A stretch of DNA of 16,622 nucleotides, taken from Paratractidigestivibacter sp963605405. GTDB lineage: Bacteria; Actinomycetota; Coriobacteriia; Coriobacteriales; Atopobiaceae. The stretch lies in assembly GCA_963605405.1 (NCBI GenBank), contig CAVCUP010000035.1, positions 1 to 16,622 of the forward strand. The letters are read 5' to 3'. This document shows positions 7,055-13,752 of this stretch, one piece after another (within the stretch, counting starts at the first letter, position 1; every line of letters starts with the position of its first letter). The notes under the pieces are model-generated. The model saw only the letters and a program-made list of their open reading frames with translations, was not told the DNA's origin and searched no databases. Both the position numbers and the translations under genes were made by a program.

Positions 7055-7522
7055 ATGGTTTACACGGTCGGAGAAATGGCAAAGCTGTTGGGCGTCGCGG
7101 CTTCCACCTTGCGCTACTACGACAAGGAGGGGCTTCTTCCCTTTGTGGAGCGTTCCTCCGGAGGCATCCGCATGTTCCATGAATCGGATATCGAATGGCT
7201 GCAAGTAATCGACTGCATGAAAAAAGCCGGGATGTCCATCAAGGACATCCGACAGTACATCGAAATGGCATTGCAGGGCGACGACACCATCGACCTCCGG
7301 CTTTCCATATTCCGGCATCAGCAGGAGGCTTTGAGGCAGCAGATGGTGGAATTACGGCATGCGATGGAAATGGTGGACTACAAATGCTGGTATTACGAAA
7401 CCGCAAAAGCCGCGGGCACGGTAGATGCGCCGCAGAAGATGGAGCTCGCCGAAGTCCCGGAACGTTTTCGGAAAATCCGACAGGAGTTGCGCACCGCGCC
7501 AGGAGCTGCGAAGGAAAAGTGA
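7055..7522 (+). CDS. MerR-family transcriptional regulator
   Basis: A 155-residue DNA-binding protein. Residues 1-70 form the winged helix of the MerR family: YTVGEMAKLLGVAASTLRYY, then DKEGLLPFVERSSGGIRMF, then the two-helix wing DIEWLQVIDCMKKAGMSIKD. A coiled-coil dimerisation helix follows (about 80-120, FRHQQEALRQQMVELRHAME). The C-terminal part is short and lacks the metal-binding cysteine pattern of classical metal sensors, so it probably senses a small organic or redox signal. GGAGG lies 9 bases before ATG 7055. It diverges from the reductase operon, and the intergenic dyad with a 19-bp promoter spacer is its likely binding site. Such regulator and aldo/keto reductase pairs are common in Firmicutes and Actinobacteria. 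Confidence 0.92.
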   Translation: MVYTVGEMAKLLGVAASTLRYYDKEGLLPFVERSSGGIRMFHESDIEWLQVIDCMKKAGMSIKDIRQYIEMALQGDDTIDLRLSIFRHQQEALRQQMVELRHAMEMVDYKCWYYETAKAAGTVDAPQKMELAEVPERFRKIRQELRTAPGAAKEK

Positions 7523-7644
7523 CAAGGCTGCTGCCGACGGACGGCTTCGCCGACCGGTGGACGACGGCATCCTTGGACAGCGCGCACTCGACCGCGAGGT
7601 GAAGGGCCTCGGCGACGGAGCGCTGGCCGTTGTCGTAGTGCCGG
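7523..7644. other. Unassigned stretch between the MerR gene and the HsdR remnant
   Basis: No intact gene. A minus frame covers it with a protein-like stretch (SSRHYDNGQRSVAEALHLAV, then ECALSKDAV) and may be the end of a lost gene, but I do not recognise it. It runs on into the antisense of the MerR gene, so its right-to-left limits are unclear. Confidence 0.25.
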
Positions 7645-7938
7645 CTAGACAGGACGCCTGACGGCACTTACCAGGTCGTGGACGGCGGCTATAGGACGCT
7701 TCCCGGCCGCGGGGTGGACATCGGCACGCTGGTCGACTTCGTCCAGACCACCCAGCCCAAGGCCCAGACGCTCGAGATCTTCGGAGACGAGGCGCCGGAC
7801 GGCTCCTATCACCCGTTCCACATCTACTCGATGCGCCAGGCCATCGAGGAGGGCTTCATCATGGACCCCCTCGCCAACTACGTGAGCTACTCCGAGGCCG
7901 TTGAGCTCGCGCGCACCGTGCCGGACAACCCCGACGTG
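7645..7938 (+). pseudogene. Type I restriction enzyme HsdR fragment
   Basis: The frame reads DGTYQVVDGGYRTLPG, then IGTLVDFVQTTQPKAQTLEI, then YHPFHIYSMRQAIEEGFIMD, then PLANYVSYSEAVELA. HIYSMRQAIEEGFI-D-LANY is a hallmark of the helicase-like motor part of type I restriction subunit R. A complete HsdR has about 800-1100 residues; fewer than 100 remain, with neither the nuclease nor the Walker motifs. The frame stops making sense at a palindromic repeat (7940-7968). No HsdM or HsdS is in the window. This is a relic of a lost restriction system. Confidence 0.7.
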
Positions 7939-7939
7939 T

Positions 7940-7968
7940 GTGAACGGGGGGGACGTAGCACTGTTCAC
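7940..7968. repeat. Short palindromic repeat, copy 1
   Basis: GTGAAC and GTTCAC arms enclose a G-run and the core GACGTAGCAC. It is one of a family in this window (7940, 8591, 9261, 9825, 13293, 13373, 16488). It sits exactly at the end of the HsdR remnant. Confidence 0.7.
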
Positions 7969-8007
7969 GCCGATAGGCGCGGCTGTTATAAGAGGCGATG
8001 GGGCCTG

Positions 8008-8160
8008 CTAGACGGACTCGGCGGCGTTCGAGGCGCGGTAGTCGGTCACGGACGTTCCCGTCCACGAGGCGAACGCCCGCAGGAAGCTGTTGAGCTCGTC
8101 GTATCCCAGCAGGTGGGCGACCTCGTCGCTGACCATGCCGCTGTTGCCACTCGTGGCGAA
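8008..8160 (-). pseudogene. AraC-family regulator C-terminal fragment
   Basis: The last roughly 45 codons before the TAG at 8008-8010 read MVSDEVAHLLGYDELNSFLR, then AFASWTGTSVTDYRASNAAE. This is the second helix-turn-helix of an AraC/XylS DNA-binding domain (VAxxLGYxDxxxFxRAFxxWxGxSPxxYR). The rest of the domain and the effector domain are missing. The upstream sequence changes character near 8160-8215, so only a tail survives. Confidence 0.7.
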
Positions 8161-8214
8161 TGGGCCCGCCCCTCTCCCAGGCCTTTCTGTCGCGCCGGCG
8201 CTGCAGGTCAACGA

Positions 8215-8264
8215 CAAAAACTCCCATTCCTCGGACGTTGCTTTCGGTGTCCGAGGAATGGGAG
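8215..8264 (-). terminator. Strong terminator of the zinc-ribbon gene
   Basis: CTCCCATTCCTCGGAC (8221-8236) pairs perfectly with GTCCGAGGAATGGGAG (8249-8264), a 16-bp stem with a 12-base loop. On the minus strand it is followed by five Ts (8216-8220). It lies 24 bases past the zinc-ribbon stop. Confidence 0.88.
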
Positions 8265-8288
8265 GCGGTTCGGTTCGGCCGTCGTTTG

Positions 8289-8531
8289 CTAAAGTATGGG
8301 CTTGCTGAGGTAAAAGTCGAACGAACTCAGGGAGTCGTGGCTCTCGCCACACTTCGTGCAGTACCAGATAACCGGTATACCGAGAAAGTCGCGGCGCTCT
8401 ATCTTTCCTCCGCACCCCTTATGGCAACATTCGCCAATCATGTCCTCGATATAGCCGCCCCCGTCGACCTCGGCGAGATTGTCCTCAGGTACCTCTGGAG
8501 CGATTCTCGGCTCTCTGCTCTCGTCAGTCAT
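8289..8531 (-). CDS. Small zinc-ribbon-like protein
   Basis: An 80-residue protein of unknown role. An acidic N-terminal part (1-34) is followed by a two-knuckle cysteine pattern: C35/C36 and C40 in ECCHKGCGGKI, and C58-x-x-C61 in WYCTKCGES. This should bind one zinc ion and resembles zinc ribbons used for protein or nucleic-acid contact. It has a strong start (AAGGAGA about 6 bases before ATG 8531) and its own strong terminator, so it is a compact, probably expressed single-gene unit. The first knuckle is C-x3-C or C-x4-C rather than the usual C-x2-C. No membrane segment or signal peptide is present. Confidence 0.75.
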   Translation of the reverse strand: MTDESREPRIAPEVPEDNLAEVDGGGYIEDMIGECCHKGCGGKIERRDFLGIPVIWYCTKCGESHDSLSSFDFYLSKPIL

Positions 8532-8590
8532 CGGACTCTCCTTACATGAGTGTGGGCCGCCTGTTGGCGCTTACATCAATACTATACGCC

Positions 8591-8631
8591 GTGAACAGGG
8601 GACGGTGAACAGGGGACGTAGCACTGTTCAG
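8591..8631. repeat. Short palindromic repeat, copy 2 (one and a half units)
   Basis: GTGAACAGGGGAC occurs twice in tandem (8591 and 8605). The second unit continues through GACGTAGCAC to CTGTTCA, giving the same fold as the other copies. It lies between the zinc-ribbon gene and the frameshifted membrane protein. Confidence 0.65.
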
Positions 8632-8703
8632 GCCGGCAGGCGCGGTCATCACTTCCGTCTGTGCGACGATCGGCTTGCCGTGCGCCCCCCGTTCGCACGC
8701 GTC

Positions 8704-9193
8704 CTAGGTCAGCGTCGCGATCGCCGCGCTCAAGACGGCGACGGCGGCGAACAGCGGGATGCCGCGCACATACGAAACGATATGCTTGCTCGGGTCTTGA
8801 TAAGCGGCCTTGTCAGGCAAAAAACGAGAAGCGGACTCGTCGCGCGTTTCTCCACCAAAGCAAATCAATGACCAGCAGGTCAAAAAGGCCGAGCCCCTCG
8901 CCAAGCAGCAGGAAATACAGAAACGCCGAGAAGTATCCGTCGAAACAGAGAAGCCCCCTGAGGGCGATGCCCAGGACGGAGAAAACGACCGTGAATAGAG
9001 CCAGGTCTCCCAGCAAGGTCTGAAGCGCGGGTTTGGGCTTCGGCGTCTCCTCGCCAAGGCGCCCCCTGACGGCGGCCTGCACCTCATCGGGATACGAGTG
9101 CAAACTCGCAAGGTTCTTCTTGTCCGTTCCTGTGCAGAGGAAGCATATTCCCCAGTACAGCAGCCAGAACGCCGGCAAGATGAGCCATTTCAC
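8704..9193 (-). pseudogene. Frameshifted integral membrane protein
   Basis: The gene starts at GTG 9193 (GGGAG six bases before) and encodes MKWLILPAFWLLYWGICFLC, a soluble loop, then two hydrophobic spans (LFTVVFSVLGIALRGLLCF and FLYFLLLGEGLGLFDLLVI). It reaches LLWWRNARRVRFSFFA and a TGA. Removing one base from the A6 run at 8819-8824 (T6 on the coding strand) restores RVRFSFLPDKAAYQDPSKHI, then VSYVRGIPLFAAVAVLSAAI, to a TAG at 8704-8706, adding a further span. The restored product of about 162 residues would be a membrane protein of unknown function. The slip may be a true mutation, a reversible switch or a read error. Confidence 0.7.
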
Positions 9194-9502
9194 GGGAATC
9201 TCCCTTCCCTGCGTTTCTTCCCAGGGGCCTAGATGACTAGGACCAGCTTAAACCACGCCGGGTGTAAACGGGGGAGGGCGCCCCTGTTCGCGCTTATGTG
9301 TACCCTGCTCTACCGACTGAACGTCTAAGGCACCCTTACTGCTTGCAGCCTCAACATGATGGGCGTGCTGTCGTATTAGGTTTGGGCAAAGGCCGATTTG
9401 GGACCGTTGCGCCCTCTGCGAGGACCCGCCGCAAGGCCTTGAAACGATGGCTTTCGCATCTATTGTCGTTCGGCGGCGTGAGTTCGGGGGCGTCTGACGA
9501 AG
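9194..9502. other. Gene-less stretch with a degenerate palindrome
   Basis: No supported gene. A worn member of the palindromic repeat family is at 9261-9292. The rest shows overlapping open frames in several directions without domain-like sequence. Confidence 0.5.
9261..9292. repeat. Degenerate short palindromic repeat, copy 3
   Basis: GTGTAAACGGGGGAGGGCG followed by CCCCTGTTCGCG keeps the outline of the other copies, with arm mismatches and no GACGTAGCAC core. Confidence 0.4.
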
Positions 9503-9641
9503 CAACTCTGACTTTTGCACGACTTAATTCGGGAAGGGCAAGTATCCCGCCTATTTTTTGCGACGTTTGTCCAGTTGATCGCCACTTGAGGACGTCTCGA
9601 TACTCGCAGATTCCGTACAAGTCGTGCAAAAGTCAGAGTTG
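9503..9641. mobile_element. 139-bp element with 23-bp terminal inverted repeats, copy A
   Basis: The left end CAACTCTGACTTTTGCACG plus ACTT is exactly complementary to the right end over 23 bp (9503-9525 and 9619-9641). Inside are AGTATC and GATACT arms and a central CCAGTTG. There is no coding capacity. A second copy of identical length lies at 14963-15101 with the same ends and a diverged centre. Size, structure and copy number fit a MITE-like non-autonomous element; a structured RNA is the alternative. No clear target-site duplication is visible. Confidence 0.75.
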
Positions 9642-9824
9642 AGTGCTTGGGGGCGCGAATAGTATGGGTTCCGCCTCCTAAAAACGCCGAACACGGGCGA
9701 GTCGGACAGCGCGGGGATGGTCTCTGCCCGCCCGGCGACCGAGCTCGATGCATGTACGGTATGTCTCGAGGAGGGTCGCGGGCCTCATTGCCCATCCAAA
9801 GGGTCTCGGCGCCCATGTTCCTTC
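9642..9824. other. Unassigned stretch before the CPBP gene
   Basis: About 180 bases between the 139-bp element and a palindromic repeat. Minus-strand frames are open but contain nothing I recognise. Decayed coding sequence is possible. Confidence 0.4.
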
Positions 9825-9864
9825 GTGAACGGTGCTACGTCCCCTGTTCACGTTCCCTGTTCAC
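9825..9864. repeat. Short palindromic repeat, copy 4
   Basis: GTGAAC at 9825-9830 and GTTCAC at 9846-9851 enclose GTGCTACGTCCCC, followed by an extra half unit CCCTGTTCAC ending at 9864. It lies immediately upstream of the CPBP gene and overlaps the -35 region of its likely promoter. Confidence 0.7.
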
Positions 9865-9882
9865 GCCGGCGGGCCCTACAAT
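9853..9882 (+). promoter_or_regulatory. Possible promoter of the CPBP protease gene
   Basis: TTCCCT (9853-9858) and TACAAT (9877-9882) are separated by 18 bases, with the GTG start 36 bases after the -10. The -10 is good and the -35 weak. The -35 falls inside the palindromic repeat, so the repeat may have supplied part of the promoter. Confidence 0.35.
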
Positions 9883-9918
9883 CGAGGTTGGCCGCTAAAC
9901 GACGTACGGGGGAGTGCC

Positions 9919-10863
9919 GTGGAAGAGATCGAAGCCAAGAAGAAGCCGGACCTGAAAACCCGCGTCCTGTGCGGGGCCGTTTCCAGCTGCGTCATCGCCG
10001 AGGCAGTAATGATGCTCCTCGGCGGCATTGTCAGCGCCGTCCTGTTTCGTCCGATGGAGAGCCTCAATCGTCTCCTGCTCGGAGAGGCGCTGGGCGAAGC
10101 CGGGCTGAAGCTTCTTAACGGGTATGCGCTCTTTCTCTGCGTCATGCTGGCGACTCTCGCCTGCATGGCCGTCGTGCGGCCGTGGCGCCCCTATCTCAAG
10201 GCACTGTGGACGGGGCCTTCCGGCAACCGGATAGGGATGCTGGCCTGCGGTCTTCTGTTCGGGTTCGCGTGCAACGCGCTGTGCGTCGGCGTGAGCGTGC
10301 TGGACGGCAGCATCCGGCTCGAGTTCACGCAGTTTTCTCTACCGGGACTCCTTGGCTTCCTCGCCTTTATCTTTATCCAGTCCTCCACCGAGGAAATCAC
10401 GTCGCGCTGCTTCATCTACCAGCGCGTTTATCGCACGTACGGGATGTGGCCGGCGGTTCTGGTCTCGGCGGGGTCGTTCGCGGTCATGCATCTCTTCAAC
10501 AACGGCGTCTCGGTGCTTCCGATGATTAACATCTTTCTCATCGGCGTTCTGTATGCCCTGATGGTGCGCTATTTGGACAGTATTTGGCTGACAATGGGCG
10601 CGCACACCGCGTGGAACCTGACTCAGAACATAATCTTCGGGTTGCCCAACAGCGGCACGCCGTCGACGTGGTCGGTCTTCAGCCTGGTGGGGACGCAGGG
10701 CAACGGGATCGCGTACGACACGGCGTTCGGCGTCGAGGGGTCGGTCCTGGCCGTCGCGATTCACTTGGCGTGCATCGCGGTACTGCTGTGGTGGGGACGC
10801 CGCCACGACAAGGGGCAGTACGACATCTGGGACGGCGAGAAGCGCGACGGGTGGTTCTACTAG
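9919..10863 (+). CDS. CPBP-family intramembrane metalloprotease
   Basis: A multi-span membrane protein of 314 residues from GTG 9919 (GGGGGAG about five bases before; the longer frame from 9832 begins inside a repeat). The three CPBP/Abi motifs are present within predicted membrane helices. Motif 1 is EE-x3-R at E158, E159 and R163 in SSTEEITSRCF. Motif 2 is F-x3-H at F187 and H191 in SFAVMHLF. Motif 3 is H-x3-N at H229 and N233 in GAHTAWNLTQ. These residues form the metal-dependent active site of CAAX-protease-like enzymes. In bacteria the family serves in peptide maturation, bacteriocin self-immunity or signalling; no bacteriocin precursor is visible nearby. About eight hydrophobic segments can be counted. 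It stands alone, convergent with the sensor kinase. Confidence 0.88.
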   Translation: MEEIEAKKKPDLKTRVLCGAVSSCVIAEAVMMLLGGIVSAVLFRPMESLNRLLLGEALGEAGLKLLNGYALFLCVMLATLACMAVVRPWRPYLKALWTGPSGNRIGMLACGLLFGFACNALCVGVSVLDGSIRLEFTQFSLPGLLGFLAFIFIQSSTEEITSRCFIYQRVYRTYGMWPAVLVSAGSFAVMHLFNNGVSVLPMINIFLIGVLYALMVRYLDSIWLTMGAHTAWNLTQNIIFGLPNSGTPSTWSVFSLVGTQGNGIAYDTAFGVEGSVLAVAIHLACIAVLLWWGRRHDKGQYDIWDGEKRDGWFY

Positions 10864-10904
10864 GGGTTGATTCGGCCGTATCAATCCCGGGGCGCGCTCG
10901 GAGC

Positions 10905-10966
10905 GGCCGCAAAGTAAACGGGCCAAGGTGGGGATGCCTCCGCCTTGGCCCGTTTACTTTGCGGCC
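10905..10966. terminator. Perfect 24-bp stem between convergent genes
   Basis: GGCCGCAAAGTAAACG plus GGCCAAGG (10905-10928) is exactly complementary to 10943-10966 with a 14-base loop. It lies 41 bases after the CPBP stop and 63 bases before the kinase stop on the other strand, so it is placed to end both transcripts. There is no T run outside the stem, and the stem is about twice normal terminator length. Confidence 0.65.
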
Positions 10967-11028
10967 ATATGCCGTGCAGCGAGCGAGACGCCGGCAAATC
11001 GTCTCCGTGGGGGGGCCGTCGCGCTCCC

Positions 11029-13080
11029 TTACGACAAGTACTTCTCAAAGAGCTCGTCGAGCATGTCCTTCTCAAAAGGCTTGGAAATGTGCCCGTTCAT
11101 GCCCGCGTCCAGCGACCTTGCCCGGTCTTCCTCGAAGGCGTTCGCGCTCACGGCGATGATGGGGAGCTTGTCGGTGTCGGGGCGGCCGAGCGCGCGGATG
11201 GCCTGCGCGGCGTCCAGGCCGTTCATCACGGGCATCTGGATGTCCATCAGCACCAGGTCATAGTAGCCGGGCTCCGAGGTGCGCACCATCTCCACGCCGG
11301 CGGCGCCGTTCTCGGCCTCCTCGACGGCGATGCCGCGGCCCTTGAGAATGGCTGCCACGATCTCGCGGTTCAGGTCGTTGTCTTCCACCACGAGCGCGGT
11401 CTTGCCGTCGTTTGCCGAGGCAAAAGGCGAGAGATTGAGCATCGCGCTGCCCGACGCGGGCACCGCTTCCCCTACTGCCGAGCTCAGCGTCTCGTACAGG
11501 TCGCTCATGAACAGGGGCTTCGCCAAGAAGGCCGTCACGCCGGCGGCGCGGGCCTCGGTCTCGATCTCGGTCCAGTCGTAGGCGGTCAGGATGATGATGG
11601 GCGTGTCGCTGCCGATCTCTGCGCGGATGCGGCGCACGGCCTCGACGCCGTTCATGTCGGGCATCAGCCAGTCGATGACGAACGCGCGATAAGGGCGCCC
11701 GCCCTCGTGCGCGTACTTCGCCTTGTAGACGGCCTCGGTTCCCGACATCGTCCACTCCGGGTTCATGCCGATGGCCTCAAGCATCCGGCACACGCTCACG
11801 CAGGCGTCCATGCTGTCGTCGGCCACCAGCGCGCGGAAGCCGCTGAGCTGCTCGATGGCGATGCTGCGATGAGGCGTCTCTCCGCAGGTCTTGAAGTCGA
11901 GGGAGACGCGGATCTCGGTCCCCACGTCCGGCTCGCTCTCCACTACGATCTTTCCGCCCATCATCTCCACGATGTTCTTCGTGATGGCCATGCCCAGGCC
12001 GGTGCCGGGGATGCCGCTGACGGTGCTGGTGCGCTCGCGGGCGAACGGCTCGAAGATGTGTTCGATGAAGTCCTCGGACATGCCGATGCCCGTGTCCGTG
12101 ACGATGAAGTCGAACGACGCCCAGCCGGGGCGCTCGGGCGTCGGGTGCTGCACGATCTTTATGCCGACGGTGCCGCCGGGCTGCGTGAACTTCACTGCAT
12201 TGCTCATGCAATTGATGAGGATCTGGTTCAGCCGCAGTTTGTCGCAGACGACGTTCTCGTCCACCACGTCGACGGTGTCGATAAGGAACTTCAGGCGCTT
12301 GGAGTGCACGTCGGCCTGCAGGATGTTGCGCAGGTCGTGCATGATGGTGGGCAGGTGGCTCGGCTTCTCCTCGATGGAAACGCGCCCCGACTCGATGCGG
12401 CTCATGTCCAGCACGTCGTTGATGAGCGAGAGCAAGTGGTTCGACGAGGTCATGATCTTCTTGAGGTAGTCCTCAAGAAGGTGCGGGTCGTCGGTGTGCG
12501 CGGCGGCCAGCGACGTGAAGCCGATGATGGCGTTCATGGGTGTGCGGATGTCGTGGCTCATGTTGGAGAGGAACGTGGTCTTGGCGCGGTTCGCGTTCTC
12601 CGCCACGCGTAGCGCGTTCTCCATCTCGGCGGATTGCGTGCAGTCGATCACGTAAGAGAGGGCAAGAAGGTCGCCGCTCGCCTCGTCGCGGTACATAGTG
12701 ACGTGCTGCTCGGCCAGCATGGGCGTGCCTTGGACGCTCTTTAGCCAGTAACGGCGAGAAAGGCGCCGGGTACCCTCAGCGAAGCTCCGCTCGAGCGCCG
12801 CGCGGTCAAAGAAGGCGAGGTAATCGGCCTTGTGCTCGTCGGTCGTCATGTCGGACCAGCAGTCGATGAAGCGGTCGTAGGACGCGTCTTTCGGAAGGCC
12901 CAGGAACTCGTTGATATCGTACTCGGCGTCGCCGACCTTCTGCATGACCGTGCCGGGGATGACGTCCTTCGTGATGTTGATGTTGAAGAACGCGCCGGCG
13001 CTCTCGAGAAGAGCCTGCTCCAGAAGCTCGATGCGGGCGCGGTACGTCTCGATCTGCGGGTCGGTCTGGCTGGCTGCCAT
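11029..13080 (-). CDS. Cytosolic hybrid sensor histidine kinase with two receiver domains
   Basis: A 683-residue signalling protein with no signal peptide or membrane span. Residues 1-150 resemble a divergent PAS-like sensor ending in a short coiled linker. The dimerisation/phosphoacceptor domain has SNMSHDIRTPMN with H176. The ATPase domain shows N294 in MSNAVKF, G1 DTGIGM (329-334), F-box FEPFARE and G2 GTGLGM (359-364). Two receivers follow: REC1 (about 415-535) with DD at 421-422, D470 in VIDWLMPDMNG and K521, and REC2 (about 560-683) with ED at 566-567, D613 in LMDIQMPVMNG and K667. Both receivers keep the acidic pocket, Asp and Lys. There is no Hpt or output domain, so phosphate must pass to a partner elsewhere. 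AGAAAGG lies about 9 bases before ATG 13080. A long plus-strand ORF across it is a GC-rich shadow. Confidence 0.93.
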   Translation of the reverse strand: MAASQTDPQIETYRARIELLEQALLESAGAFFNINITKDVIPGTVMQKVGDAEYDINEFLGLPKDASYDRFIDCWSDMTTDEHKADYLAFFDRAALERSFAEGTRRLSRRYWLKSVQGTPMLAEQHVTMYRDEASGDLLALSYVIDCTQSAEMENALRVAENANRAKTTFLSNMSHDIRTPMNAIIGFTSLAAAHTDDPHLLEDYLKKIMTSSNHLLSLINDVLDMSRIESGRVSIEEKPSHLPTIMHDLRNILQADVHSKRLKFLIDTVDVVDENVVCDKLRLNQILINCMSNAVKFTQPGGTVGIKIVQHPTPERPGWASFDFIVTDTGIGMSEDFIEHIFEPFARERTSTVSGIPGTGLGMAITKNIVEMMGGKIVVESEPDVGTEIRVSLDFKTCGETPHRSIAIEQLSGFRALVADDSMDACVSVCRMLEAIGMNPEWTMSGTEAVYKAKYAHEGGRPYRAFVIDWLMPDMNGVEAVRRIRAEIGSDTPIIILTAYDWTEIETEARAAGVTAFLAKPLFMSDLYETLSSAVGEAVPASGSAMLNLSPFASANDGKTALVVEDNDLNREIVAAILKGRGIAVEEAENGAAGVEMVRTSEPGYYDLVLMDIQMPVMNGLDAAQAIRALGRPDTDKLPIIAVSANAFEEDRARSLDAGMNGHISKPFEKDMLDELFEKYLS

Positions 13081-13149
13081 CGTCGCGTGCCTTTCTGCTA
13101 CGTGCGCCCATTGCGCGTCTGATTCGATGTGCGGGCGAGCCTGCAGGAC

Positions 13150-13239
13150 GCCGCCGGGGTCTTGCCGGCGGCGAGAGATACGGGTTCGGCTAGCTTACGC
13201 GTGCGCGATTCGGTTCCGGGGAACCGCGCGTGCGCGATT
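13150..13239 (-). promoter_or_regulatory. Structured leader of the kinase gene
   Basis: Two structures lie upstream of the kinase. GCCGCCGG / CCGGCGGC is a perfect 8-bp stem with a 7-base loop (about 13150-13172). Near 13199-13239, GCGTGCGCGATT occurs twice as a direct repeat flanking CGGTTCC / GGAACCG, so the region can fold in two ways. Just beyond, on the minus strand, is an AT-rich GATAAAAT (about 13237-13244) that could be a -10. No known riboswitch class is recognised. Confidence 0.35.
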
Positions 13240-13292
13240 TTATCATTGCAGCTAGATGGCATATAGATGCTTCCACGTGACTTACATACGGA

Positions 13293-13323
13293 ACGTGAAC
13301 GGGGGACGCACCCCCGTTCACGT
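13293..13323. repeat. Short palindromic repeat, copy 5 (perfect 13-bp stem)
   Basis: ACGTGAACGGGGG and CCCCCGTTCACGT pair perfectly around a 5-base loop, the best-formed member of the family in this window. It lies 50 bases from copy 6 in the kinase to aldo/keto reductase gap. Confidence 0.8.
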
Positions 13324-13372
13324 CCGTTTCCCGTTCTTGGCTCTGGCCGTGGGCCAAAATGAGAGCTTTTGC

Positions 13373-13400
13373 GTGAACGGGGATACGTCCCCCCGTTCAC
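13373..13400. repeat. Short palindromic repeat, copy 6
   Basis: GTGAACGGGG and CCCCGTTCAC form a perfect 10-bp stem with an 8-base loop containing TACGTCC. With copy 5 it forms a close pair, the arrangement often seen for REP-type sequences. Confidence 0.8.
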
Positions 13401-13419
13401 GGGGCGCGGCGGGCTTAGC

Positions 13420-13572
13420 CTACTGGTTCTCGGCGCGCCCGGAGTAGTACTCCGGCACGGGCGGTATCTGGTTGATCGCGTCGGTGAGCTCGCGCAGCAT
13501 CTGCGGGAGCTTCAGCGGGTTCACCTTGGGCAGGTCGTTGACCTCGATCTTGTCTTTGTCGAGCTGTGGTTC
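13420..13572 (-). pseudogene. C-terminal remnant of an unknown protein
   Basis: The minus frame ending at TAG 13420-13422 reads REPQLDKDKIEVNDLPKVNP, then LKLPQMLRELTDAINQIPPV, then PEYYSGRAENQ. Amphipathic, proline-spaced sequence and GC-ending codons suggest real former coding DNA. It has no start and loses coherence where the 78-bp direct repeat region begins. I do not recognise the family. Confidence 0.4.
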
Positions 13573-13591
13573 GCGGCGACTTGGATTGCGC

Positions 13592-13669
13592 CCTCAACGA
13601 CATCGCGATGGAGGTCAGAAAGATACTTCAGCTCGAGGCCCGCGAGCCGTTTAGGGAGCGAGGCGGGGC
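13592..13669. repeat. 78-bp direct repeat, left copy
   Basis: Identical to 14800-14877 at 73 of 78 positions. It carries the open frame LNDIAMEVRKILQLEAREPF on the plus strand. In this copy the codon after FRE is CGA, so the frame stays open, whereas in the right copy it is TGA. The two copies bracket the second aldo/keto reductase. Confidence 0.85.
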
Positions 13670-13752
13670 TTTTTGGGAATACTCCAGCCTCGTACGAGTG
13701 ACGACCATCTCCGCAAAAGAGCCTGACGGGGAAAGGCGAGGTTGATTTGGGC

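Noticed and set aside
10945..12612. 555-residue plus-strand ORF
   Set aside because: Lies antisense to the well-conserved hybrid kinase; His/Ala/Val-rich shadow of codon bias.
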